From NCBI RefSeq assembly GCF_933775445.1, contig NC_065873.1:27156001-27220000 (forward strand): DNA of 64,000 nt, given 5' to 3'. Under the pieces are notes generated by a model. It saw only the letters and a program-made list of their open reading frames with translations, made no database searches and was not told where the DNA came from. This document shows, piece by piece, positions 50,775 to 61,785 of this stretch; position 1 is the first letter of the stretch; each line of letters opens with the position of its first letter. The translations under genes and the position numbers were made by a program. The DNA comes from Argentina anserina (taxonomy: Eukaryota; Streptophyta; Magnoliopsida; Rosales; Rosaceae).

Positions 50775-51720
50775 TTTTTTTTCATATTTATTTATTTAAC
50801 AAAAGAGGGGGGGGAACATGACCTCATATGTCTGATAAACTCTAACAAATAAGATAAACAAAAACTCAATCCGGTGTACACATGCAAAACCATAGATATA
50901 AAAACCTTTAGCAAATAGCAAACTCTCAGCCAATAAACCTTTAATCAAAGGACGGGATGAAGCTGTTAGTATTGGCAGACAGTTATGAGATACCAAGAAT
51001 AGAGAAAATAGATATCTCGTGATATTTGTTGTAAGAATGAAAAGAATGCATAGCAGACTCTCTGAACAATTCCAAAAGATGACGTTGGGGTTCTAACACA
51101 TTAAAAATCTTACATTCGAAAACGCACCAGATTCCTAGTGATCCAAATAAACCAAATTAGATTACAGGATATTAGAAACCAAAGTTGACGTTTAGGTTTT
51201 GGGAACGCTGAAACACCAACATCATTAAGCACTTCATCAAGGGTACCCAAGGCGAGAATGAATGAGAAAATAGAAGGCAACCCAATTTCCATAAAGCCAC
51301 AATTTCAGAACAATGCAAAAGAAGATGTGTACCCGATTCCGCATGACTTCCAAAAAGGAGCAACGAGATGAAAGTGAAAAACCCCGCCTTTGTAAAGCAT
51401 CATCAGTTAGTAAACGCCAATAAAGAGCCTTCCAAACAACAAGAGTTTTGCGGGATTGAATTGCTTTACTTCATATCACTTTATCTCAATTTTTATGCTC
51501 TCCATGATTTGAGAAGAAAACAAAAGCTTCTTTTACTGTCAGAATTCTTGAGGAGGAGTGCGGCCATAAAAAAGAGTCAGATGTGTCTGCATCATGTAGA
51601 ACAATGCGCTCAATTTTTTCCGCTACTTAATAGAATGAAGAAATAAAATCTGCTGAGAGAACCCAATGAAAATCAACAATAATATCATTCAGCTTAACAT
51701 GAAGTGGAATCGAGCCACTT
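50775..51720 (-). mobile_element. 5'-truncated LINE with 15-bp target-site duplication
   Basis: Minus strand. The zinc-knuckle (zf-RVT) region after reverse transcriptase is recognisable: VWKALYWRLLTDDALQRRG near 51400-51460 in a broken frame, then ESGTHLLLHCSEIVALW (51290-51335) and LIWFIWITRNLVRF (51112-51155). The element ends in a poly(A) seen as T8 at 50775-50782. ATAAACACTTATGTC flanks it exactly at 50760-50774 and 51721-51735. It lies about 0.8 kb upstream of the HD-ZIP III start codon. Confidence 0.85.
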
Positions 51721-52053
51721 ATAAACACTTATGTCAGCACGCATATATTGCTTCATAGCCAAAACAAGTTAGAGAAAAGATAAGATTGCATTCCATGCAT
51801 GGAATGAGCTAGGTTATGATGATTCAGGAAATGGCATCAATGAGGTCGACGCATGCGAAAGCCTATATTATTTTGTCCTCTCTAGTCTCTACTCTTTTGA
51901 GCTCTTATTTTCACACCATAGATCGTTTTCATTTACCTTGGTTTATTACTTTTCACCTCAGTTTTGACACAGAAATGGAGGATTTGCCACTGTCAATAAA
52001 AATGGTTTCATGCAGTTGAAGATAATGAGACAGAAGGAGGGTAATTGCGTCCG

Positions 52054-52073
52054 ATGAGAGAGAGAGAGAGAGA
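52054..52073 (+). repeat. (GA)n tract in the HD-ZIP III promoter
   Basis: About ten GA units about 490 bases upstream of the start codon. GA repeats can bind plant BPC/GAGA factors; whether this one acts so is unknown. Confidence 0.8.
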
Positions 52074-52562
52074 GGTTTCAAGTGTTGGAAAATGGAAAGT
52101 GCCAAACAGAGAACAGTGCAGCATATAACAGCACCAAAAGCAACAGATGAGAGGGTGAAAGAAAAAGAAAAGGAAGAAAATGATGATGTGAAAACAAATA
52201 CATATATCACATAAAAATCAAATGGTCGCTATTATTCTTCTTGTTCTCTGTCTCTCCGGTGTCTCTCTTTTCCAACCTGAAATCCTAAAACACCATCCTT
52301 TCCTCTCATTCTCACATATATAGCGCCTGCTGAGAAAAACAACACCAGAGACAATATATTCTTCTGCACTCTGAGTTTTTAGTATGATTGTATTTGTACA
52401 AACCACCTTTTGATATAGCTTCCCATCTTCAACATATATAATCTTCTCAACAATCATTAACACAGCGAAAACAGTGAGTGATTATCATTAGTCTTGTTTT
52501 GATTCTTGTTCTTCCTAACTCTTGGTATCTTATGATCGGCTTAAACTGATGATACAGTTAGC

Positions 52563-55500
52563 ATGGCGGTGACATCATCATCATCATGTAAGGAGCTCGG
52601 AAGTGGTGGGATGAAGATGCAAATGGACAATGGCAAGTACGTGAGGTACACGCCGGAGCAAGTAGAAGCCTTGGAGAGGCTCTACCATGAGTGCCCTAAA
52701 CCGAGCTCTATGCGCCGGCAGCAGCTCATTCGAGAGTGCCCCATTCTCTCCAACATTGAGCCGAAGCAGATCAAAGTCTGGTTTCAGAACCGGAGGTCAG
52801 TTTGTCCGGTCTGCCTTTGTTTATCTGAAAACGTGAAGAACTTTGTGATCGATCTTTGTTGTTTATATGTTTGTGTATGGGTTCATTTACAGGTGTAGAG
52901 AGAAGCAGAGGAAAGAGGCTTCAAGGTTGCAAACGGTGAACAGAAAGCTGACGGCGATGAACAAGCTTCTGATGGAGGAAAACGATAGGCTGCAGAAACA
53001 GGTGTCACACTTGGTCTATGAAAACAGCTACTTCCGCCAACAGACTCAAAACGTATGTGATCAATTTCAGGAAAAAGATTTCCCTTTTGTTTTGTCAAGG
53101 ATAAGATGAAAATTTTGATTAAAGATGCAATCTATAGTTGCATTAATCTCGGTGGTTCATGTTGGGGGTCTCTTTTGTGTTGCAGACAACTCTGGCCACA
53201 ACAGACACGAGTTGTGAATCGGTAGTGACCAATGGTCAACACCATTTGACCCCTCAGCATCCACCAAGGGATGCCAGCCCTGCTGGGTGAGTAATTCTGT
53301 ACTGGTGGGGTTAATTATCATATGTAGAGTCACTTTCACTCTGTGATTTTCACTGTTTCTTTTTTATTACCACGCTGGTGAGTTTCCGGGCTGGTTGTTG
53401 ATTGTTCTTTGTGTTTCTGTACTAGACTTTTGTCCATTGCGGAGGAGACTTTATCAGAGTTTCTTTCAAAGGCTACTGGAACTGCTGTGGAGTGGGTCCA
53501 ATTGCCTGGTATGAAGGTAACTTCTCTTCCTCTTCTTCCTTTTGCCTTTGGTTATTTTTCATTTTCAATCTTTTGTGACATTCAAGAAGAGTTTGCTAAC
53601 CTTGTAAGCAACATTCAAACCTCATCATCTTAATTTTTGGGCATACCAATCTTTGCCTTTTCCTTTTGGTCCCCCTATCATTCTGATCTTTCTCTTCAAT
53701 GGAGGAAGTAGAATATTTGTTATGTGGAAAGAAAGGTGCAGGCTTTTAAAGTGCTCTGCTAAGTGGGATTAAAAAGTCTATTTCTTTAATTAAAATTGAT
53801 GAATGTTTGCAAAAATATTAAGTAATTAAAAGTTAGTTATGATCCCAAATTCCATCTTATTGATTTTGATCTGAAACAGCCTGGTCCGGATTCCATTGGA
53901 ATCGTTGCTATTTCTCACGGTTGCACCGGTGTGGCAGCACGTGCGTGCGGCCTTGTGGGTCTTGAACCTACAAGGGTGAGTTCTTCTCCACCTTGGTCTG
54001 GTAATTAAACTAGTAACTTATAAATCTTGCTCCATTAATTTGTGAAAATGATTGTTGTGAAAATGCATACAGGTCTCCGAAATCCTTAAAGATCGACCGT
54101 CTTGGTTCCGTAATTGTCGATCTGTGGATGTGATAAATGTGTTGTCCACTGGAAATGGTGGAACCATTGAACTGCTTTACATGCAGGTAAGGTGTTTGCT
54201 AACATGTCTGTTATGCGCTTTGCTATTTCTGTTATATAACTGCTCGAGTATCGGACCTGCTTAACACGAATTAATCTGGAGTGCCATTTGTCTTTTGATT
54301 AGCTCTATGCACCTACAACTTTGGCACCAGCTCGCGACTTCTGGTTGCTGCGCTACACATCTGTTTTGGAAGATGGTAGTCTTGTGGTAAGTGGATCGAT
54401 TTTTCACACAAGCATTGTTGTTTCTTTCCTTCTTGCCTTGTAATTAAGAGCACTTCTAATTCTGTATTTCATGGTATGTATGATCATAGGTATGTGAAAG
54501 ATCACTTAACAACACTCAAAATGGTCCAAGTATGCCACCAGTGCAGAATTTTGTGAGAGCAGAAATGCTGCCCAGTGGATATCTAATTAGACCTTGTGAA
54601 GGTGGTGGATCAATCATCCACATTGTTGATCATATGGATTTAGAGGTATGCAATGAATTGTAGACTTGCTCTATACATTGAAGTAAAATCATTCCTTGGT
54701 CTGACTATGTGATTTACTTATCCATAGCCTTGGAGTGTACCTGAAGTCTTGCGCCCACTGTATGAGTCTTCAACACTTCTCGCTCAGAAGACAACTATGG
54801 CGGTAAGACTGTTTTATTCTGTCTGATGGCTTATTGTACAATGGACTAATCCGTATAGATTATAGAATTGTACGAAATGAGCTTAACAATGTTGAAGGAA
54901 TCAAGCCTGATATGATATTCTTCTTTTTTTCTTTCAGGCTTTACGAAATTTGAGGCAGATTTCTCAAGAAGTTTCTCAGCCTAATTCCAATGGTTGGGGA
55001 AGGAGGCCCGCAGCTCTACGTGCTCTTAGTCAAAGATTGAGCAAGTGTGTGATATGATTTAATCTTAAAATTGTTGCTTGGGTTTATTAATAAATGTTTG
55101 CTAATGCTATTGTCATATTTTTGTAACTCAGGGGTTTCAATGAAGCAGTGAATGGGTTTACAAATGAGGGATGGTCTATTTTAGAAAGTGATGGTGTTGA
55201 TGATATTACCCTTCTTGTGAACTCTTCTCCAGGCAAGATGATGGGTTCAAATCTTTATGCCAATGGAGTTCCATCTATGAGTAATGCGGTGTTATGCGCC
55301 AAAGCCTCGATGTTACTCCAAGTAAGGATTTTGGTGCCACAACTAAGCTGCAAAATTCATAGAGAAACTTATAAAATAGAAATAAAGAATTCCAAACTTG
55401 GAATTGTGAACAACATATATTGGATTTAAGGAGGCATATTTCAGACCCTGTTGCTTCTACTTTACAATTTACAGCCATTCAACATAAAAAAAAGGGGTTG

Positions 55501-57444
55501 TCATCTTCTGTTTATCCATCAACCATTGAGTGTTAATATGAACTTGTGTGGCTTTTTTTCCTGTAGAATGTGCCTCCAGCCATACTTCTTAGATTCTTGC
55601 GAGAACACAGATCAGAATGGGCTGACAGAAGTATTGATGCTTATTCAGCTGCTGCTATTAAAGCTGGTCCATGTGACATGATAGGTTCTCGAGCTGGAAG
55701 TTTTGGCGATCAAGTTATTCTTCCGCTGGCTCACACAATAGAACATGAAGAGGTAGGTGTTTGATATTTATTTATCCCGTCCAATGTGAAGGACGAATAC
55801 TGTCAGTAATTATTGATATCAAATCTTTTTGTAAGCAATATGCTGTCTAAATCGTTTTTGTTATATGCAAACAGTTCATGGAGGTCATTAAGATTGAAAA
55901 TATGGGTCACTACCGGGATGACATGATGATGCCTGCAGCTGACATTTTCCTCTTGCAAGTTAGTAACTGTTTCCTTTTCCATATAATAATTTGGTAGGCT
56001 AATATCCTCGAATTGGTTACTACTTTTATCTACGGATTTCCGGTTTAGTTTTTTTTTTTTGCTGAGGTATTTGTAGTTCAACTTGAACAGTTCTAAAAAT
56101 TGGTAACTAATTTTTATTGTCTCTGTATTCGCTGTACCAGCTGTGTAGTGGAGTGGATGAAAATGCTGTTGGCACCTGCGCGGAACTTGTCTTTGCTCCT
56201 ATCGATGCATCTTTTTCTGATGATGCTCCAATTTTACCATCTGGTTTCCGTATCATTCCTCTTGATTCTCGCATGGTAACTACTAATCTTATTTCTAATT
56301 GTTATACAACTGCACTGCTAATTACATAGTTTGATATTTTGCTCTTCCTTGTGGTCTTATATGTTATGCAGGATGCCCCCAGTCCAAACCGTACACTTGA
56401 TCTTGCCTCCGCTCTTGAAGTTGGATCAACAGCGAACAGATCGTCTGGTGATAATGCTGGTCACTGTGGGAATACAAAATCTGTTATGACAATAGCATTC
56501 CAATTTGCATTTGAACTTCATCTACAAGATAATGTAGCGTCCATGGCAAGGCAGTATATCCGTAGTATTATAGCATCAGTGCAGAGGGTGGCACTAGCAC
56601 TCTCCCCTTCTCGTTTTGGTTCTCATACTGGTTTTCTCCCACCACCTGGAACACCTGAAGCTCAAACATTAGCTAGTTGGATCTGTCAAAGCTATAGGTG
56701 AGTAAGATGACGGTACGATTATATAGAACAGATTCTTTTATGTACTATTGGGATCGCAAGATGTTAATACTTCATCATTTCAGGTGCTATCTAGGGGTAG
56801 AATTACTAAAAGGTGAACGAAGTGAGTCAATTCTCAAATCCCTTTGGCATCACTCCGATGCAATCTTGTGCTGCTCTTTGAAGGTATATGTTCATTGACT
56901 TATTTGCTTTTATACGCTGAAACATTCCCTCCACCCTATGATGCTCAAGGTCTTTTCAATGCCATAATCTATTTTCACTGATTTATGCAGGCCTTGCCAG
57001 TATTTACATTTGCAAACCAGGCAGGCCTCGACATGCTTGAGACGACCTTGGTTGCACTTCAAGACATTACACTGGAGAAGATTTTCGATGACAATGGAAG
57101 GAAGATCCTTTTTACTGAGTTCCCACAGGTCATGCAGCAGGTATGGTATTCATGTCCAGCAAAAAAAAGCAATAGAGAAATTGAAATCTTATACAACAAC
57201 ACTAGATTCTATCACGAAAATAAACTAAATGATGCGAAAAAACACATAATTTTGGTTCACCTGACCATATAAGTGACTAAGTTTTATTTTTTTGCAGGGT
57301 TTTATGTGTTTACAAGGAGGTATATGCATGTCAAGCATGGGAAGACCAATCTCTTATGAGAGAGCAGTGGCATGGAAGGTGTTGAATGAAGAAGAAACCG
57401 CTCACTGTATCTGCTTCATGTTCATCAACTGGTCATTTGTCTAA
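52563..57444 (+). CDS. HB8: Class III HD-ZIP transcription factor, ATHB8 clade
   Basis: Eighteen exons: 52563-52795, 52893-53052, 53186-53286, 53426-53516, 53880-53975, 54073-54186, 54303-54386, 54490-54645, 54728-54802, 54938-55044, 55132-55321, 55567-55752, 55875-55958, 56141-56275, 56372-56697, 56784-56883, 56991-57140 and 57298-57444; 2535 bases or 844 residues. Order: homeodomain (about 24-88, KVWFQNRRCREKQRKEA), leucine zipper (about 92-130), START lipid-binding domain (VEWVQLPGMKPGPDSIGIVA) and C-terminal MEKHLA domain (ends EETAHCICFMFINWSFV). QVSHLVYENSYFRQ and the LATTDTSCESVV, HHLTPQH segment favour ATHB8 over CNA, REV or PHB. It directs procambium and xylem development and is repressed by miR165/166. 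The full length is intact. Confidence 0.95.
53506..53889 (+). promoter_or_regulatory. miR165/166 target site, split by an intron
   Basis: The spliced site reads CTGGTATGAAG (53506-53516) joined to CCTGGTCCGG (53880-53889), with intron 4 in between. It lies in the START domain. The site is complementary to miR166 except for expected wobbles and mismatches, and can only be recognised in spliced RNA. Confidence 0.9.
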
Positions 57445-57639
57445 ACACTTTGGACACAACAGAACAGAACATAGGATTTAGAAAGGAAACAACAAAGTAC
57501 AATTTAGAAAAACCAGAAGGCCTTCGGCTTTCTTCTTTTGGTTATGTTACTCTCTGTATCATAATGCTTTATTATGATAATGCTTTATTTATGAATCATA
57601 ATGCTTTTCATTTTCTTTTCTTCTTCAAAAGATATAAAC

Positions 57640-58078
57640 ATATTGATGGTTTTCAAATGATGGCACCAGAAATTCTAACTCTAGGAAAATTGGTGTTTTG
57701 GATACTGAGGCTTGGGCTTATTTTTTTGTTTCAAACTCATTGTCAAACATTACGGTAGAAATGTTGAAATTGAGTTTGACTCTACCATTCTTATCCAACT
57801 TATGCAAAGGGACAACACTTTTATGCATCATCTTGAGTCTTGATTGCTAGTTGTGCTTTTATGATTTTCAAACTACTGTGAAACTCTCTGGTATTTTTAG
57901 AGAATGTGGTTGTTGATGTCTTGGCAAAAAAAAGTATTTCTGGGCTTATTGAGTTTGTTGATCCCCCTCCCCATGGTGCGCAGGCTTTCTTGGACGATCT
58001 TGTTTGATCACACACATGAGACTGTTTTAATATTTAATCTCTGTATTTTTTGTTTAGGTCCCTTTTATAACTGAAAAA
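57640..58078 (+). mobile_element. Short 5'-truncated LINE in the HD-ZIP III 3' region
   Basis: Carries a degenerate RNase H tail (ENVVVDVLAKKSISGL, then a Pro-rich end and a TGA near 58006) and a terminal A-run. AAAAGATATAAAC occurs at 57627-57639 and 58079-58091, a ~11-13-bp duplication allowing for the A-run. It starts ~195 bases after the HD-ZIP III stop codon, so it may lie in that transcript's 3' end. Confidence 0.7.
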
Positions 58079-58091
58079 AAAAGATATAAAC

Positions 58092-58911
58092 TAATAAACA
58101 TATTAGCTTCAAGATGTTTGCTGCAATTTCTATCATTTATCTGTTTGTCGACTACTCGAATTTCAGTGGTACACCTCCAGAACCATTGTGATTCATATCT
58201 TCTTTCTCTTTTCTTTTTTGACAACTTGTGTAGTATATGACTACTACATTCTATTCTGCAGAAAAAAGATAGATAGCTCAGGTCTGATTGCTTATTGTAT
58301 GAACATAGCCTATCCTGGGCCCTAATTTAGTGGACTGCATGTAGATCTTCCATTGAAAGAAAGTTTACTAGTGTTTCATAAAAGGTTGCAGCTTTTGTCA
58401 CCATATTTTCTTCTAAGTTCACCTTATTGTCTTCATAAATGAAATAAGGAAGAGCAAATCAATTTCGTCAATGATCACAATGTTTGAATGAAATGTATAT
58501 AATTTCTACGCACACAATTAAGAACATTTTCCCCATAATTTGAATATATGTTCTATAATGTATGTTCTTATACTTCCATTCCATGAACTTGATAGGAGCA
58601 TTTTTTGCGACGTTCTTAACATGTTTTTACCTCAATTTGTACTTTGTTTAGCCTTTATTCTTGTACTATTGAGTCATTGAGTCGTAGTAAGAGTCTTGGG
58701 CGGTATTTGTTGCATTTTTGTGCTTACATGAGTTAAAAATGCATAATTGGTCTAGAGTCCTAGTTTGACTAGGAATTCTTGTTAGGTTTTGAAACTAATT
58801 ATCTCTTAGTTATGATTTTATTTTCTTATTTTCAGATTGGATTGAAGAGATTATTAAATAAAAATAGATTGAGCCAAGTCATGCAACAATTAAATAGAAG
58901 ATGATCATTAA
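58092..58911. other. AT-rich intergenic region, no gene seen
   Basis: No coding or structural feature recognised. Confidence 0.5.
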
Positions 58912-59100
58912 ATGAATAAAACATGACATGATTTAGGGAATAAAACATGGCATGATTTAGGAAATAAAACATGACATGATTTAGTGAATAAAACATGGCA
59001 TGATTTAGAAAATAAAACATGACATGATTTAGGAAATAAAACATGGCATGATTTAGGAAATAAAACATGGCATGATTTAAAGAGATAAAACATGACATTA
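58912..59100 (+). repeat. 23-bp tandem repeat array
   Basis: About eight copies of a unit like GAATAAAACATGACATGATT plus TAG, with alternating GACATG and GGCATG variants. Minus-strand frames here encode repeated Phe-Pro-Lys-Ser-Cys or Phe-Leu-Asn-His peptides as an artefact. Confidence 0.9.
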
Positions 59101-60235
59101 TTATAGGAAGAAAGAGGCAAGTTCAAACCTTTCCTCTTTCCTCTATATATACATGATTTTACCTCTCAAATAACATCACTTCTCATTTGCATTCAAGAGC
59201 CAAAACTCTACCAAAATACTACCTCCAACATCCTTCACCAAAATAACAAGCCGTTCTTCCCCATATACCAATTTCATCTCCACCGAAATCACTATTGAAC
59301 ACACACCTCTAAGGTTCTTACAACGTGTGATTCTCGCAACTCTTCTTCATGGGTTTGTTTGTTTTTGATTTTTTATAATACTTTGTCTATAAAGATTGTA
59401 GTATGATGTTTGTGTGAGATTATTGTTTTGTATTAAGAATCAAAATTTTCAGATTGTTTGATTGGATTTTTGGATCTTTGCCGAATTGATGGTTTCCTAT
59501 AATTATTGAGTTTGTATTTCTATTGTTGTGTTCCAATCATCTTTCTCATACTTTTAGATAATTTTCAGATATGTGCATATGAATTTAGTGTTTGGATACA
59601 GTCTCTAAGATTGTGTTTGAGTGCTAGATTCATTAACCATATTGACACAAATCAAATCATGCCCTAAGTAGGTTCGGTTTGTGTTGATTAAAAGTGGTAA
59701 AAATTCTGGAAATTTGCATGTGAAACCATGGTGAGTGACACCATACATGAAACATGTCTCCAACAAATATTTAGTGCTTAAATGTAATCTTGTTTAATTT
59801 ATACTCTAAGTGTTATTGAATTCGATTGCATGCAAATTTAGATTAGGCCATAAGTCAATCTAAATGTTATTTGAAATTTTACATGATTAGATGATCCCCT
59901 AAGGCTCTAATTGTATTGGTGTCTAAAAAGTATGTAATTTTGGTCGAATTAGAATGCATGATAGGTTCGAACTTGTAATTATTTAGTATAATGGTAAATT
60001 TGGTTTAAGTTTGTTAAAGAGAAGTCGATCATGTAATGTAAATAGTAATTTATGTTTTATTTTAGTAGTTAATAATCAATCTCAGACCCCCTATTATTTG
60101 TTAACACTAAAGTTTAGAGTTCTCTTCAATTTCCCGGACTGAACGATCCTTGCTTATTCAATACTAACGACGACATTTTACAGGATTTATTATAGACGTT
60201 TTAAATTAACGCTATATCATTTTGGTACGCTATGT
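59101..60235 (+). mobile_element. Possible solo LTR or LTR-element fragment
   Basis: A TATA box (CTCTATATATAC at 59139) is followed by a leader-like stretch. The far end has TTCCCGGACTGAACGATCCT and ACGACGACATTTTACAGGAT, phrases reminiscent of Ty3-type LTR ends. No second copy, primer-binding site or target duplication was found, so borders are guesses; the 23-bp array may be part of it. Confidence 0.3.
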
Positions 60236-60980
60236 TAGAGGATGATCCCCCAAATGAGAGACAAGCTATGTATAGGGATAATATGAACCTGCGGATTTGG
60301 TTTACGTACAATGGAGTACATATTCGATGATGGACCTATTACCTATATATGCATGCATCCTCATTCATCAACACTCTCTTTTCTTTTTTCTCAGATTAAG
60401 AATATAGAGTACGTTGTTGTGATCGAGCACAAACCTGTCCCTCCAATAATTCCATTCAATTCTTTCAATTGCAAAGAAAAAAAAAAGGAAGGAAAAGCTA
60501 ACAAGTAGCTAACAAGATCCATCAAGCAATCACATTGAATTGCTCGTCCTTTAATTTTTCTTTAGTTAAGATGCAATCATTTCTATCGTGTACTCTTTAT
60601 TGTCGACACATTAAACTTATTCAGGTAATCAGATAAGCTATATGCATGTACGTGTCAAACCATTGTTCGTAGCTTCAAGCAATATTAGAAACTTCATGAT
60701 TCGATTGATAGCCAATTAACAGATACGTTATTGCGATTACAGGCTAAGAACTATCGAGGATATTTCATTATGTGATAGCTAAGTAATTTCATTCAACACC
60801 CAACAAATTATTCTTGGAATCCATTACGTTCGTAGCTAGTGAACCTCTCTTTTTCCATTTAATTGATAATAAGTTTGAAACAGATGTTTTTTTTAACACC
60901 AATCAAGCTGCATGCTGGCGCGCGCTCTTCTCCCAAACCGATTGTTCCAAAGGAAATGAATACAAGAGATGTAGAGCTAG
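60236..60980. other. Intergenic region, no gene seen
   Basis: Only short frames without motifs (for example 60311-60508). Confidence 0.5.
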
Positions 60981-60989
60981 CTTGAAGAA

Positions 60990-61776
60990 TGATTGAAGTT
61001 ACTATTTCTCAAGCTTGCCGTTTAATTACGGGTAATATTGCGGTTTTTAGTAAGTTGTCTTCCGGTTTCATGTTTAATAATGTTCAAGAGCTTTGTGTAA
61101 TTAAAAGTATGGGTGCTAGTTGCAAGTCTCGCTGGGCACCTCGAGTGATTGAGGTGAACTGGTTAACCCCTCTTTTTGGTTTGATCAAAGTTAATACTGA
61201 TGTAGCATGGAAAATTAGTTCTAATAAGGCAGACTATGGTGATACTTATAGAGACGACAGCGTTACGGTTTTAAGTGATTTCTCTTCTACTTTTGATATC
61301 TCTAGTTCAATTGTTGCAAAAGTCATGGTGGTCATTAAGGCTATTGAATTAGCTTGGTTTAGAGACTGAAAGTTTATATGGTTAGATGTTGACTCTTCTC
61401 TTATTCTTTTTTATTTACAGTTTCCTAATCTAGTTCCTTGAAGACTTCGTGTGGAGTGGTTCAATTGCTTGCATCGAATCTCCCAAATTCATTTTAGATC
61501 GAGTCATATTTTTTCGTGAGGGCAATCAAGTTGTTGATGCTCTTGCCAGTTTTGGTGTTTCTTCAGATAGTTTTACTTGGTGGGATTCAGTTCTAGATTT
61601 TTGGTGAGTCATTGTAATAGAGATCGATTAAGATTTCCTAATTTTCGTTTTCGTTAGCTGCTTTTTAGTTAGTTGAGGGATATTTGGGTTTGTTATTCTT
61701 TATTCATCTTTATATCTTTTTTCATTTCAATAAATTTTTGTAGGAGGACGTTCCTCTCTACGCTTACAAAAAGAAA
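60990..61776 (+). mobile_element. 5'-truncated LINE remnant (RNase H domain)
   Basis: A 126-codon frame (60989-61369) contains the plant LINE RNase H start (WLTPLFGLIKVNTDVAWK), then VMVVIKAIELAWFRD. The tail continues in other frames (LRVEWFNCLHRIS, a damaged REGNQVVDALASFG motif and FTWWDSV) with several stops. The sequence CTTGAAGAA at 60981-60989 recurs at 61777-61785 and may be the target-site duplication. No intact domain remains. Confidence 0.7.
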
Positions 61777-61785
61777 CTTGAAGAA

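Noticed and set aside
58832..59126. Cys/His-rich repeat proteins on the minus strand
   Set aside because: Pure translation of the 23-bp tandem repeat.
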